Part shown: piece by piece, positions 35,701-47,700 of the stretch
Position numbering within the stretch: the first letter of the stretch is position 1
Layout: each line of letters starts with the position of its first letter
Translations under genes and position numbers: made by a program
Notes under the pieces: model-generated
Database searches by the model: none
What the model was told of the DNA's origin: nothing
The model's input: the letters and a program-made list of their open reading frames with translations, nothing else
Assembly (NCBI GenBank): GCA_050084985.1
Contig: JBITNC010000001.1
Coordinates: forward strand, 192,200,001 to 192,264,000
DNA: 64,000 nucleotides
Source of the DNA: Nageia nagi
Lineage: Eukaryota; Pinophyta
Direction of reading: 5' to 3'

Positions 35701-38700
35701 GATTGTGGGAATCCCAAGGCTTGTATAGCACCTAGCACATGGATAAACACCTATTTGCGCCAACATTGGATTTGGGGGAACTTGTACACATGCACTAGCC
35801 TTGGGGAGAACCCTAGACCCCCATGTTGGCCCATGATAACCCCTTGCCCCCACGCATGACTCCTAGAACCACATTGCACCCTGTACTCTCCCATGGTAAG
35901 CGTGGCACCCAAGGACCTCACGTTCTTAGGACCTCACATTGAGCATTTATGACCCTTTGGTACCCACATTGGGCATGCCTAACCCCTAGACACTGATGTT
36001 GGATATCGTGGGCCTCCAAAAGCCCAACATTGACACTGGAAAGGTTGGGGATGACTACTAGATGAGATCCAAATCTAATGGAGAGCTATGTAAGGCTAAG
36101 AAGCCTCATATCTAAGATAGACTAAATATGATATTGAAACCCTTCTCTTCGAAGCCACTAAAGACATAGCAATGTCAAGCACCCTTGGACGTGGAGCACA
36201 AGGAGAGCGCAGGACGCTTAGGACACATTTTGTCTTACACGATTGAGGTGTTGATCGTGCGAGTGACACTGTAATATTTCAAATATTCTTCAAGACTGAA
36301 ATATGCAAATTAAGCACCAAATAAAATGCTCCAAAATCAATTACACATGCCAGAATACCAACATCGCACTTAAGGACACAAATTATCACTCATACACATA
36401 CACAAACCTGACATCAAGCTTCTATAGGCAAGATAATTGCAAATAGACAACAAAATGAGACAAATATATGGAGATCAATGTGCCAACAACTGAATTAAGC
36501 AATGAAGAGTGGTTACAGGCCTCAAATCTACCCAAAGGGCTCAACATTGGCCTCTAAGGAGCCAACTAGGGCACATACACATGCAAATATGATCACTACT
36601 GGAACAATGGATGGGACAACCACACTCCCTCAAGATCTAAATCCTCTCCATTGAAGGAGCCCTCTCCAAATCCTAGAAACCAACTGAATGGTAGGACTGC
36701 AACCTTGGAATACCACCAGCTGGATTAAGATATTGCACCTTAGTCGTAGATTAGCAAGATCCCTCAGCTTCCTACCGATCCTAGATGTTGCACCTATGGT
36801 GAGATTGCTTGACGTTGCGCCAAGACTTGTGTCTTCTTAACAAAAGAAGAGATAATCCAAAATTCAACATATCCATGCAATGATGCTCCAATGCCTAATA
36901 TAGCTCAAGTCTGGATCTAGATTATCACTTAGAAATCATGAATGCCTCCCTAATCCAATGTTAGCCTCCTAGAGGCCCTCAAATGCCTCAAACATGTCAT
37001 AAATGCTCATGAGTGGGGTTTAGAGTCTCCCCAAGGTATGACGTGGGTCTTCAAGGGTGATGGGATGCCTCCAAGCCCAACGTTGGGTTCTTGATATTTT
37101 GTTGAAGTTCATTCTATTTTTGGCAATACACATTAAGCACAAAAATGCCTGTAAATATTCTGGTACAACAATCTTTAGAAGAAACAAGGATGCATGCAAA
37201 AAAATTGATATGCTCATCCATGCTAGGCACCAAATTGCAGTCGTGATCATTCGGTAGAATCTTGAAAAATATACCTGCAAAAACATAATGAAGAGCAAGC
37301 ATGAGTGAAAAACGGTGGAGCCTTTGCTCCATGGTAGATGCCAAGGCTTCCCCAAGCTCAACATTGGGTGTCAAACTCCTATATCCAACGTGGGGTACCA
37401 ATTCTTCCTTATATTCGACGTGGGGTGCCAGACTCTCTCTAGACCCAATGTGTGGTGTTGTGATCCCTCCATGTCCAACATGGAATGCCAAGATTCCTCT
37501 ATCTCCAACGTTGGGTGCCCAAGTCTCTACAGTGTGGGATGCCAAGACTCCTCCATGTACAACATTGGGTGCCCAAGCCTCTCCAGGCCCAACGTGGGAT
37601 GCCAAGATTTCTCCCTATCCAACGTTGGGTGCCCAAGCCTCTCCAGGCCCAACATGGGATGCCAAGATTTCTCCCTATCCAACGTTGGGTGCCTAAACCT
37701 CTCCAAGCCCAATGTTGGATGCCAAGACTCCTCCATGTCCAACATCAGGTGTAAGAGCTCCTTATTGCTCAACATTTAGTGCCAAGGCCCCTCCATGTCC
37801 AACGTGGGGTGCCATATTGCCTCCTTGCCCAACGTTGACCCATCCTCTTTAGGATTCCCTGCAGATTGTGGGTCTTACTATCAATGTCAAAGCTCATGGT
37901 GAGATTCCTATAATTGGTGCGAATGCCACACCCAAAATGATGTGAGGATGCCCCTTAAGTGGATATATATAGAAGTTTTCTCTCACTGTGTAGTTTTGTA
38001 ACCTCACCCAAATCTCTCCACGATTTACTCTACTAATGTGAGTTTCCTAATGGCATTAGAAACTTTGAATCCTTTGAACCCCTTGGTCCTAAGACCCTTC
38101 TTCTCCACAAAATCTCCATCAATGAAATTGTGAGTGGCTCCGAGGTCAATTAAGACCATCAAATCTTGCCCACCTACTTGCCTAATCACCTTTAACGTGA
38201 GGTATTTTTTGACTCCATGGAGTGAAGCAATCATGCTCCCAAGAGATGCCTTTGCCTTAGATGTCTCAATTCGATCCAACATGTCCATGCCAAGCTCCAA
38301 ATCTAAACCATCCTCCTCACCATTTGAAAGCACTTCAATGTAGTGCACATGTCCTTTGCCTTGGCAACAATATCCTGGCTCCCATGGCTTCTTGCAGTAG
38401 AAGCATTTACCATTGTCTCTCAACTTCCTTCTAGTAGTTGCATCTAACTAGCCTATTTGAGGAGGGGGAAAAGGTTTGAACTTGCTAAGCCCTTCTTTTT
38501 TTGCAACCGGTTTTCGAGTAGCCTTCCCATTGTACGTCTACCCCCCTTGAGGGAAATCATTGTTCGCTCCAAGTCATAAGCTGCCCTGATTGCATCATCA
38601 AGGGTTCTTAGCACCGATACCTTCACCATTCCTTGCAAAGGTTCCATCAACCCTTATACAAAGAGGAAGGTCAATCTCTCCTCGGAAATGTTGTGGATCA

Positions 38701-41700
38701 TGGCTACAATTTTCTAAAATTCTGAAACATGATCATCCATCATGCCTTGTTGCCTCAAAAATGTAAACTCTTTGAAATAGTCATTCTCCCTCTTCCTGTC
38801 AAACCGCTTCACTAATCTTCAAGCAAATTCATCAAAGGAAGAGATCTGGAAGTAATCCTAACTGATTACTCCATATTGCCACCATTCAAGGGCATCACCC
38901 TCAAAATGCAACAATGCAAAATGGATTGCATCTTCCTCCACCATGTGCGTACTTAAGGTGAAATATGTCTACAACTGATGAAGCCAAGCCCTAATCGTCA
39001 TCTTCTTGCCATCGTACATTGGTACCTGCATTTTGTTAATCTTTTGTTGTAGTTCTCTTTTGTCACCCCACGAATTGCTTTGGGGGTTGGTGCCATGAGA
39101 ACTACCTCCCTTCAACCCAAAATGTCCAGATAACCATTAAAATTCATGTCCCTCCTCAATCCTAGATCTAGCATAGAATATTCTCTAAAACTTTGATTTA
39201 ACTCGAGGACTTGGGATCTGATTTTTTACCTCATTGAAGGATTTTCTGGCGAACATGAGTTTGGACAGTTTGGGAATAACGGGTTGCTCCCTTATCTTCC
39301 CAACATCCTCTTCTAGGAACCTCCCTAGGAGAGAGTTAATTCCTTGCGATGCCCTATGAGAATAAGATCTCACAAATGCATGCTCTTGTTGGCTCATGGA
39401 TTCGTGATGGGTGGACCCTCTATCCCTCAAGTTGTGCAATCTCTTCAAACTTGGTTCCTTTTCCATCATGTCCTCCTCCCTTGGTTCTTCTTCTTTGTCT
39501 GGAGTGGAATGTGGAGGGCTCACATGTCTTCTCAAGGCTTCTTTATTCTGGAGCCAATTATTTGTAGCGGTCGTTTGATTCTACATTACATCTGTCATAC
39601 TCTTTATGGCCATAATAAGTTCGTTGAACTTTCTTTTCAACGTAACCTCTCTAACTAGAGTAGAGCTCTCCTAGCCGATGGGGATCTACCTCTCCCAACC
39701 AAATTCTCTTCCCCAAAAGTATCCTTGTCTAGGACATCATCCATCCAACTTGATCCAAGGTCTGGGATCCTCATCCTGAGTGGTTCTAGATGGGGTTTTA
39801 TTGGGTTGCATTGCCTTTCTATCATTCTTGGCTGAAGATATCTCTCTTGATGTTGGATCTAGTATAGTAGTTGCGAACTACAGGCCTCATTCACATGTTG
39901 GCCAGATCCAAACTTTGATACCATTGTAATATTCCAAATATTCTTCAATACTGAAATATGCAAATTAAGGGCCAAATAAAATACTCCAAAATCAATTACA
40001 CATGCTAGAATACCAACGTCGCACTTAGGGACACAAAATATCACTCATACACATCCACAAACCTAACATCAAGCTTTTATAGGCAAGATAATTGTAGATA
40101 GACAACAAAATGAGACAAATATATGGAGATCAATGTGACAATGGCTGAATTAAGCAATGCAGAGTGGTTACAAGCCTCAAATTTGCCCAAAGGGCTCAAC
40201 GTTGGCCTCCCAAGAGCCAACTAGGGCACATACACATGCAAATATGATCACTATTGGAACAGAAGAAGAGATAATCCAAAATTCAACATATCCATGAATG
40301 ATGCTCCAACACCTAATATAGCTCAAGTCTGGATCTAGATTATCACCTCAAAATCATCAATGCCTCCTTAATCCAGCGTTAGCCACCTATAGGCCCTCAA
40401 ATGCCTCAAACATGTCATAAATGCTCATGCATGGGGTTTAGAGTGTCCCCAAGGTGTGAAATGGGTCTTCAAGGGTGATGAGATGCCTCCAAGCCCAACG
40501 TTGGGGTCCTAGGAGTCCCCCCATATCTTGTGTTGGGTTTCTCGGAATCATACATGCACCTAGATCCTATTTTCATGTCCATACAAGGCCTTGGGATTCC
40601 CACAATCAATTCTCAGGATCTCCAAGTACATAAAAAAAATTAAAAATATGCTAGCCTATGCTTGGGAGGAAAACGTCCCTCTTGGGGCTCACAGTGGGGT
40701 CCAATGGGCCATTATTATTTCTATCCCAAGTAACTAACAACAAATACATAAACAAATATTTACAAAAAGAGGATGTTACAAAGGCTGCCCTACCCTAAGG
40801 TGTCCACAAGCGGTCTTCATCTTTGAATCCATCCGATGGCATTCTGAAACCACAACCGATCTCTTCATTGAGAGCTAGTTTGTGAGGGAACCCTTCGGTG
40901 AGGCATCCACAGTGCTAGTAGGAGGTGGTTGTTCTACCCAATTTTAAGCATCTATCTCAGCATTGCATGTGCCCTAGTTGGCTCCTTGGAGGCCAACGTT
41001 GAGCCCTTTGGGCCTGGTATTGTATCATTTGCTATTTTCATCATTAATACAATCATGGGCAATTTGGATCTCAATAATAGTCTCACTGTATGATGTTCAT
41101 GGTTCTATATTCCCCACGTTGAGCTATTTGCATGTTTGTACTCGTGTAATGTAACGTTGGTATATCTGGATGTTTTTAGCATAGTTTATTGGCCTTGTTG
41201 TATGACGTTGACATTCCTAGACTGATATTTTATGTATTTGGTGCCCTAGATCAGACGTGGCATGCTTGAGGGCTAGTTTTGATATTTGAAGCATTTTATT
41301 TGGCTAATTTCTGCGTCGAGTATTTTTGGGGATATTACATCCTCTTTTTCTTCATTACAAATCTCATGAATGAAATCAGTCCCATGTGGCCAAATTTCTG
41401 GTTTGTCTTTGGAACATGTCATAATGTTTCCAACATCTTCTTCTAAGAGGGCTGCTCTCAGTTTGTCCTCTATAGGGTCTTCAATTCTCCTCAACATCTT
41501 TTGACTTTCCTTCAAAGGGAACTTCTTGTGGTTGCGCAGCATCTTTATTTAGTTCAAGTGTTGGAGTGACATTTCTTGCTTCTTCATCAACAATTGTGGG
41601 TTGTTCTTCTTCCTCAATCCCTTCATTGTCTACGAAGGGTTTCAACTTCTCCTTACACTATTCAACAACATTGTTAACCAAGTCTTGTGTGGTAGTAGAG

Positions 41701-44700
41701 GCAACCAAGTCTTGCCTCCATAAGTCCAACAACATAGATAAGAGTGACGGCTAAACATAATCACTTTCTTTTATGATCAAAACCATAATATTCGCCATGG
41801 ATTCAACAATATTATTAGTATGTTGTTCTCTAGCCAAAGTAATGAAGTGATGAAACATTTCATAAATCAACTCATACATGTCCAAATCTAATAAGATGTT
41901 GCTCATCCCAATTTTCACAAATGATCCAAGTATGGCAACTCTTCTAGGTAAATGAGAACATGTGACATCCCCTAATCTTTCAAAGCTACTAACCAATAAC
42001 TGAAGCATCATTCTTTATTAGGTGCAAAAATTCTTAAAATCTCGGCTCAAACAAGAAGTAACCCAATTCTCACCTCCATATTTGTGTGTCTCAACCATAT
42101 AGGCTTTCCCAAAGCCTTGACCAATGGAGTTATAGCTGCTTGTAACATATGTGAATGTGGTTGGTCCATCATATGCAAACAATCTTCTATTTCCCTCAAG
42201 GTGTGAAGGATAGTTTCTCTTGGTTCAAATATAAGTCCCAGTGTACCTCTCGCATTACTAAACTTATCAACCAACACCCTTTCTTTTAATGGCACCATGA
42301 TCTTCGAAACCCTAGTTCTCACTCGAACCACAAACCCTAGGTATATAGCTGAATTATTCATCCACAGGTTGGCAGGATGTTGAGCTCTGATACCACTGTC
42401 ATGTACCTTTCTAAAATATGCACAACTTCTCAACACAATTCCACATTCATTCACAAATTAGGGCACAATAGTAAATGTTCATTAACCATTCAAACATGCG
42501 CTTGAGACTAAATTATAACAGCAGTAACCAGATCTGATATAATGCTCATATAAAATGTGAAAATGATCAAACTAGGTCACAATACAATTTCAGGTATGTA
42601 ACATAATAGAAATATATCTCCAAAATACCCTAATACGCATACATTCCCATGCACAACGAATAGTAATAGTACAGAAGTAAAAAAGGAACATTCATTCACA
42701 TTCGAAGAGCAATATGAGAGCCGAATATTATGAATAATAAACGATGCCGACCATGGATCGACGGATCTTGCTCTAAGGACTTTGTCGATACCTTCTGAGA
42801 AATCAGAGTGTTTGGGTTCCGAGGGGAGTATGGTCACAAGGTTGAAACTTAAAGGAATTGACAAAAAGGCACCAACATGAGCGGAGCCTACAGCTTAATT
42901 TGACTCAACAAGGGGAAACTTACCAAGCCAGACATAGTAAGGATTGATAGATTGAGAGCTCTTTCTTGATTCTATGGGTGGTGGTGCATGGTCGGTCTTA
43001 GTTGGTGGAGCGATTTGTCTAATTAATTCCATTAACGAACGAGACCTCAACCTGCTAACTAGCTACACGGAGGGTCCCCTTCATGGCTAGCTTCTTAAAG
43101 GGACTATGGCCATTTAGGCCATGCAAGTTTTGAGGCAATAACAGGTTTGTGATGCCCTTAGATGTTCTGGACAGCACACGCGCTACACTAATCCAATCAA
43201 CGAGCTTTTTCGCCTAGTCCAAGAGGGTCAAAATATGTATAGGGCTGTAAAAAGTTCTAGGGGCTCAACCAAGATTCCAAAGGCTAGCGCAAGACCCAAG
43301 GTGGCTCCCAAGGCTGGTGCAAGTTTCAAGATGGCTCCAAGATCCTAGCACAAGGGCTAGAAGGCTCTCCAAGGTTGGCGCAAGCTCTCCAAGTAAGTGT
43401 GAGTGGAAAGAGCCACTTCTAGGCTATGAAGCAACCCTAATCCTTAGAAGGAAGAGAGGCAAGCAGCCCCAACTTCGAGATGACCCGAGATCAAATGCAA
43501 ACGGATGATGTCTTCAAATGAGGTGCTCACTTCTCTTTTATAGTGAGTTAGAAAAAGTCCAATTCTAATTTGTGGTTGGCCATTCCAACCCAGAAATATA
43601 AATAACTCTTAATTGACAAATGACTTCTCCTAAGCTAGAGGTTGGGCAATTCAGGAATAATATATTTCCTTAATACAAAACATGGTCCACTTTTATTATA
43701 AAATAGCAAAGGCTTCTGATCTAAATAGAATTCACTCATAATACCCCTTATATGGCCAAACCATTAATTTTAAGTGTCACAAACGACACTAAGTCAATAT
43801 TAATAAAGTGGTCCCATGTGCACGATAGTAGAAACTGGCTCCAATGGCGAATCTTCAAAAGTCCATATCTTCCTCGTTTCTTGATGGAACCATGTCGCAT
43901 GACCTGTCAAAATGATTGACGAGAGATTCTATATCCATTTCACAAGACAAATCAACGATCCGTAGATTGTGACAAAAGTTATGCCTTCAACAAGGCATCT
44001 CAAAATTGAGGACATTACAAATTGCTTTAGGGCAAGCAATTTGAGAGGGGAGGACTTGTAATGTCCCCAATTTTGAGAAACCTTGTTGAAGGCATAACTT
44101 TCGTCACAATCCATGGATCGTCGAGTTGTCTTTTGAAATGGATAGAGAATCTCATGCCAATCGTTTTGATAGGTCACACGACATGGTTCCGCCAAGAAAC
44201 AAGGGAGATATGGACTTTTTAAGATTCGCCCTCGGAGCAAGTTTCTACTATCGCGCGCAGAGGACCCACTTTATTAATATTGTATTTAGTATCATTTGTG
44301 ACACTCAAAATTAATGGTCTAGCCCTATGAGGAGTATTAGGAGTGAATTTTATTTAGATTAGGAGTCTTTGTTATTTTATAATAAATATAGGTCATGTTT
44401 TGTAATAAAGAAATATATTATTCCTTAATTGCTCGACGTCTAGCTTAGGAGGAGTCATTTGTCAATAAGGAGTTATTTATATTTCTAGGTTGGGTTGACC
44501 AACCACAAATTAGAATTGTACTTCTCCTAGCTCACTATAAAAAAGAAGTGAGCACCTCATTTGAAGACATCATAATTTCGCATTTGATCTTTGATCTCCC
44601 GGAGTTGGGACTGCTCCCCTCTCTTCCTTCTATGGTCTAGGGCTCCTCCCTAGCCTAGAAATGGCATATTCGCAATTATCTACACTTGAAGAGCTTACGC

Positions 44701-47700
44701 CAACAATGGAAGCCATTCTAGCCTTTGGGAGATGCTTGGAGACTTGCACTAGCCATCCTAGGCGTTTGGAGTCTTGCGCCAGCCATTCTAGGCTCTTGGA
44801 TTCTTGCGCCAGCCTTTTGGGGTCCTTACTGTGCATTTTGGGAGTCTTGGGCTATGCCTTAGAACTTGTTACAGGCCTGCACTTATTCTTGGTTATTATT
44901 CATGATAATTGGCTCTCATATTGATCATTGTATGTTCCCGATGCTCTTATACTACTACCATATAATTCTGTTACATAAGAGGTCTGCAATTGTGCCCTAG
45001 TTTGGATGGTTTCGCATCTTATAAGAGCATCATTACTATTACATATCATATCTGGTTACTGTTATGATAATTCAGTCTGGGAAGCATTATTGAGTGGATG
45101 TTGAGCATTTACAATTTTGCCCTAGTTGATGAATGAATGTGGAATTGGATTGAGTTAATTGTGCATGTTTAGTTTAAGTCCTAGAAAGGTATATTACAGA
45201 CAAATATGAAAATACATAAACCCAGAAACTACTACACTCGTGTGTTCCTTGGCTGAAATTTTGAGCAAGGAAAAATCTCATACATCTTCTAATACTTCAA
45301 TTACAATAGAGCAAACATGCTCTTATATAGAGAAAAGTAAACTTAGCTTTCTAACCTTAAAAGTGTCTTTTTTAGACAACTCTTTTTTTAGCAATGCTAA
45401 AAATAGAAATCCTAAAAAGCCTTGAAAACAAAAAATGCTAAAAATAACGAACTCAAAAAATTAAAAAGAAAATAATAATTCCTAATTTTGAAGAACAAAT
45501 GTTGAGCAATAAAAACTAACACTCCCCCTTGCAAGAAATGTGTTTTCCACCAAACCAAGCTTGGTTATCAACAACTCAAATTTCACTTTTGTAAAGGACT
45601 TGCTAAAAATATTGGCGTTCTACAAATTTGTAGGAAGACATTTTAGGAGTTAGGATCATTGCTTTTTGTTGCATTCTTATCTCTTAGAAAGTGAAATTTG
45701 ATCTCAATGTGTTTAGATCAGTCATGGAAATCTATATTTTTAGATAGTTTAATGCAACTCTTATTATCACAATAAATAACCATGGGCTTCAAGATCTCAA
45801 CAGTCAATTTTATGAAGCCAAATGGCTGCACAACTAGCTAAAGATGTCATAATGTATACAGCTTCTACTAAAGTCAAGGCAATTGTTGTATACTTCCTAA
45901 TAAACCAAGAAACCATACCATATCTTAAGTTGAAACAATAACTGGAAGTGCTCTCCGTGTGACTTAATATCCTGCCCAATTTGCATCAACAAAGGCAGGA
46001 ACTAGAAAATCACGATCTCCCAAGTAGTGCATACCATAATAAAGAGTGTCCTTCAAATATCTAACGGCATACTGCCAACCTTGCAATGAGACTCTCTAGG
46101 CTCAACCATGAACTAACTCAATATATTGACTACATGTTAAATATTTGGCCTGGTATTCACACAATACGTAATTGATCCAATCAACTACTTGTAAAGAATA
46201 GGATCAACCAAATCTTACTCATCACACATCAATTTTATATTTAGAATAATAGGAGTAGACATGGGTTCATTGTGTAATATTTGAAATCGCTTAAAATTAT
46301 TTAAGTTGTACTTTCCTTGTCCAAGAATAACTTTACCTACAACTTGCAAAAACTCGATCCATATATAGCAGTATGACTTTGGCATGGCTGATTAAGAATG
46401 TAAGATACATAAATCTGAAATAGTCTTCCTTCTAGAGTAAGATATGATCAAATAAGTGGAAAAAAAATATATAAAAATGACTTTTGGAAAGGCTCACAAT
46501 GTGTCGATGACCAATCCTTCCATGGAGCCTCTTGCATCCAATCTATCACAGTCAATTTGAATCCACCTTGTAGCTGAATCATTAGTTGTAGTATCAAACA
46601 TTGATTGAAGTTTTGTTAAGTTCAACCAAATTACTCCACGTGGACAGATATAAAACACATTGACACCAATTAAACAGTGCTACATAAGCCACCACATGAC
46701 TACCAAGGCATTGCATGAACCATATGTGATTTCACGAGTGAAGATTTGAACTTGGGTCGACCAGAAAATAGTTGAAGGCCTGGATGGTGAACCAAAGGTT
46801 CATACCTAGTATAGATTAGGCAATAATGGATTTTCAAATGTTCCTCTTGAACCTTGAAGTGGCCACTATGGTTGACCATTGAAACCTACTTCGCAATCTT
46901 ACAAAACAGTTCCATGTTCTTGGGAAACAATGCTCAACATGTTGGAAAAACTAACCATGTGCCAAGCTTGATTGAATATCCTCGAAGAAAGCTTGGCAAC
47001 TCTAGAAAACACAAGACATTGTCATATATCTTTAACCATTGGAAACTACCACTCAATTGTTTTTGAAGAAACATGAAACATTAGTTGAAAAAACAAGGAG
47101 TTGCTTGAAACATTGAATAACCATGAAACTTTCACTTTCGACACTAGGTATAACTCAATGGGTTGCTAAGTAGCACACATCAATATCTAGGGAAATAAGG
47201 AGTTTACAAAAGCACACAATGATTACTTTGGGGATTTGAAATCAAGTCAATTGGGAACAGTTCATGGACCTAGTCTCTAGGCTAATAGCCAACCTAGATG
47301 TGGTGTTGATAAATTTACAGAGTGCCTCCTAAATCCTCAAACTAGTATCTCAAGAAAGACCGCTACTATTGACTATTGATTGTTGAAACCTTGGTAGTCA
47401 ACCTTTTTGACTTTGGCAACTATGCACATTTAACTAGTTACTTTTTGAGGTTGATTGAGATTTGAAAAACCTTTTGGCCATATTTAAGGTTACGCACGAG
47501 TTTTGTCCAAGCTCAAGTTTGTTTGAGTTTTTTCTTTTAAATATAAATTTTAAGAACATCTTTGAGATTTTAGCTGAGTCTCTTTAAAGACAACATATTT
47601 TCTAAAGCAGCATGAATATATGCAAAATAATATGCACCATCAAAGCATGTATACACATGGTATGATGTTTTAGCACATCTCTGTTAGGACTGTAATTTAG

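Larger units (their letters stand above)
36270..40780 (-). mobile_element. Minus-strand B-family element (B2) with decayed gag-protease
   Basis: LTR sequence at both ends: 39,925-40,780 (5', full, tgtaacatcctcttttt to ggaatattaca) and 36,270 to about 37,085 (3', truncated or interrupted). A primer-binding-like site (rc of actttgataccatt) lies at 39,911-39,924. Inside are gag pieces (38,453-39,535), a zinc knuckle and protease (38,025-38,423), then a junction at about 37,855 to a minisatellite. No polymerase is seen. It is inserted in the plus-oriented B LTR, so a B element landed in a B LTR. Flanking target duplications are not clear. Confidence 0.75.
24611..41339 (+). repeat. B-family LTR split by two later insertions
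   Basis: The LTR starts tgtaacatccccttaaaa at 24,611 and ends tttttggggatattaca at 41,339. Its sequence is carried by three pieces: 24,611-24,732, 35,612-36,269 and 40,781-41,339, about 1.34 kb together. The gaps are element D and the minus B-family element. No internal region of its own is seen, so it is probably a solo LTR. It lies inside element C. Confidence 0.8.

Noticed and set aside
37301-37779. Long open frames of 82-154 codons on both strands with repeated peptides
   Set aside because: They arise from a minisatellite whose unit length is a multiple of three; no homology or start context supports a gene.
40781-41339. Separate LTR insertion to the right of B2
   Set aside because: Its sequence continues the B LTR pieces at 24,611 and 35,612 in order, so it is the remainder of one split LTR.
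46854-47066. 70-codon frame in the giant intron
   Set aside because: No recognisable motif and no splice signal matching the host gene.
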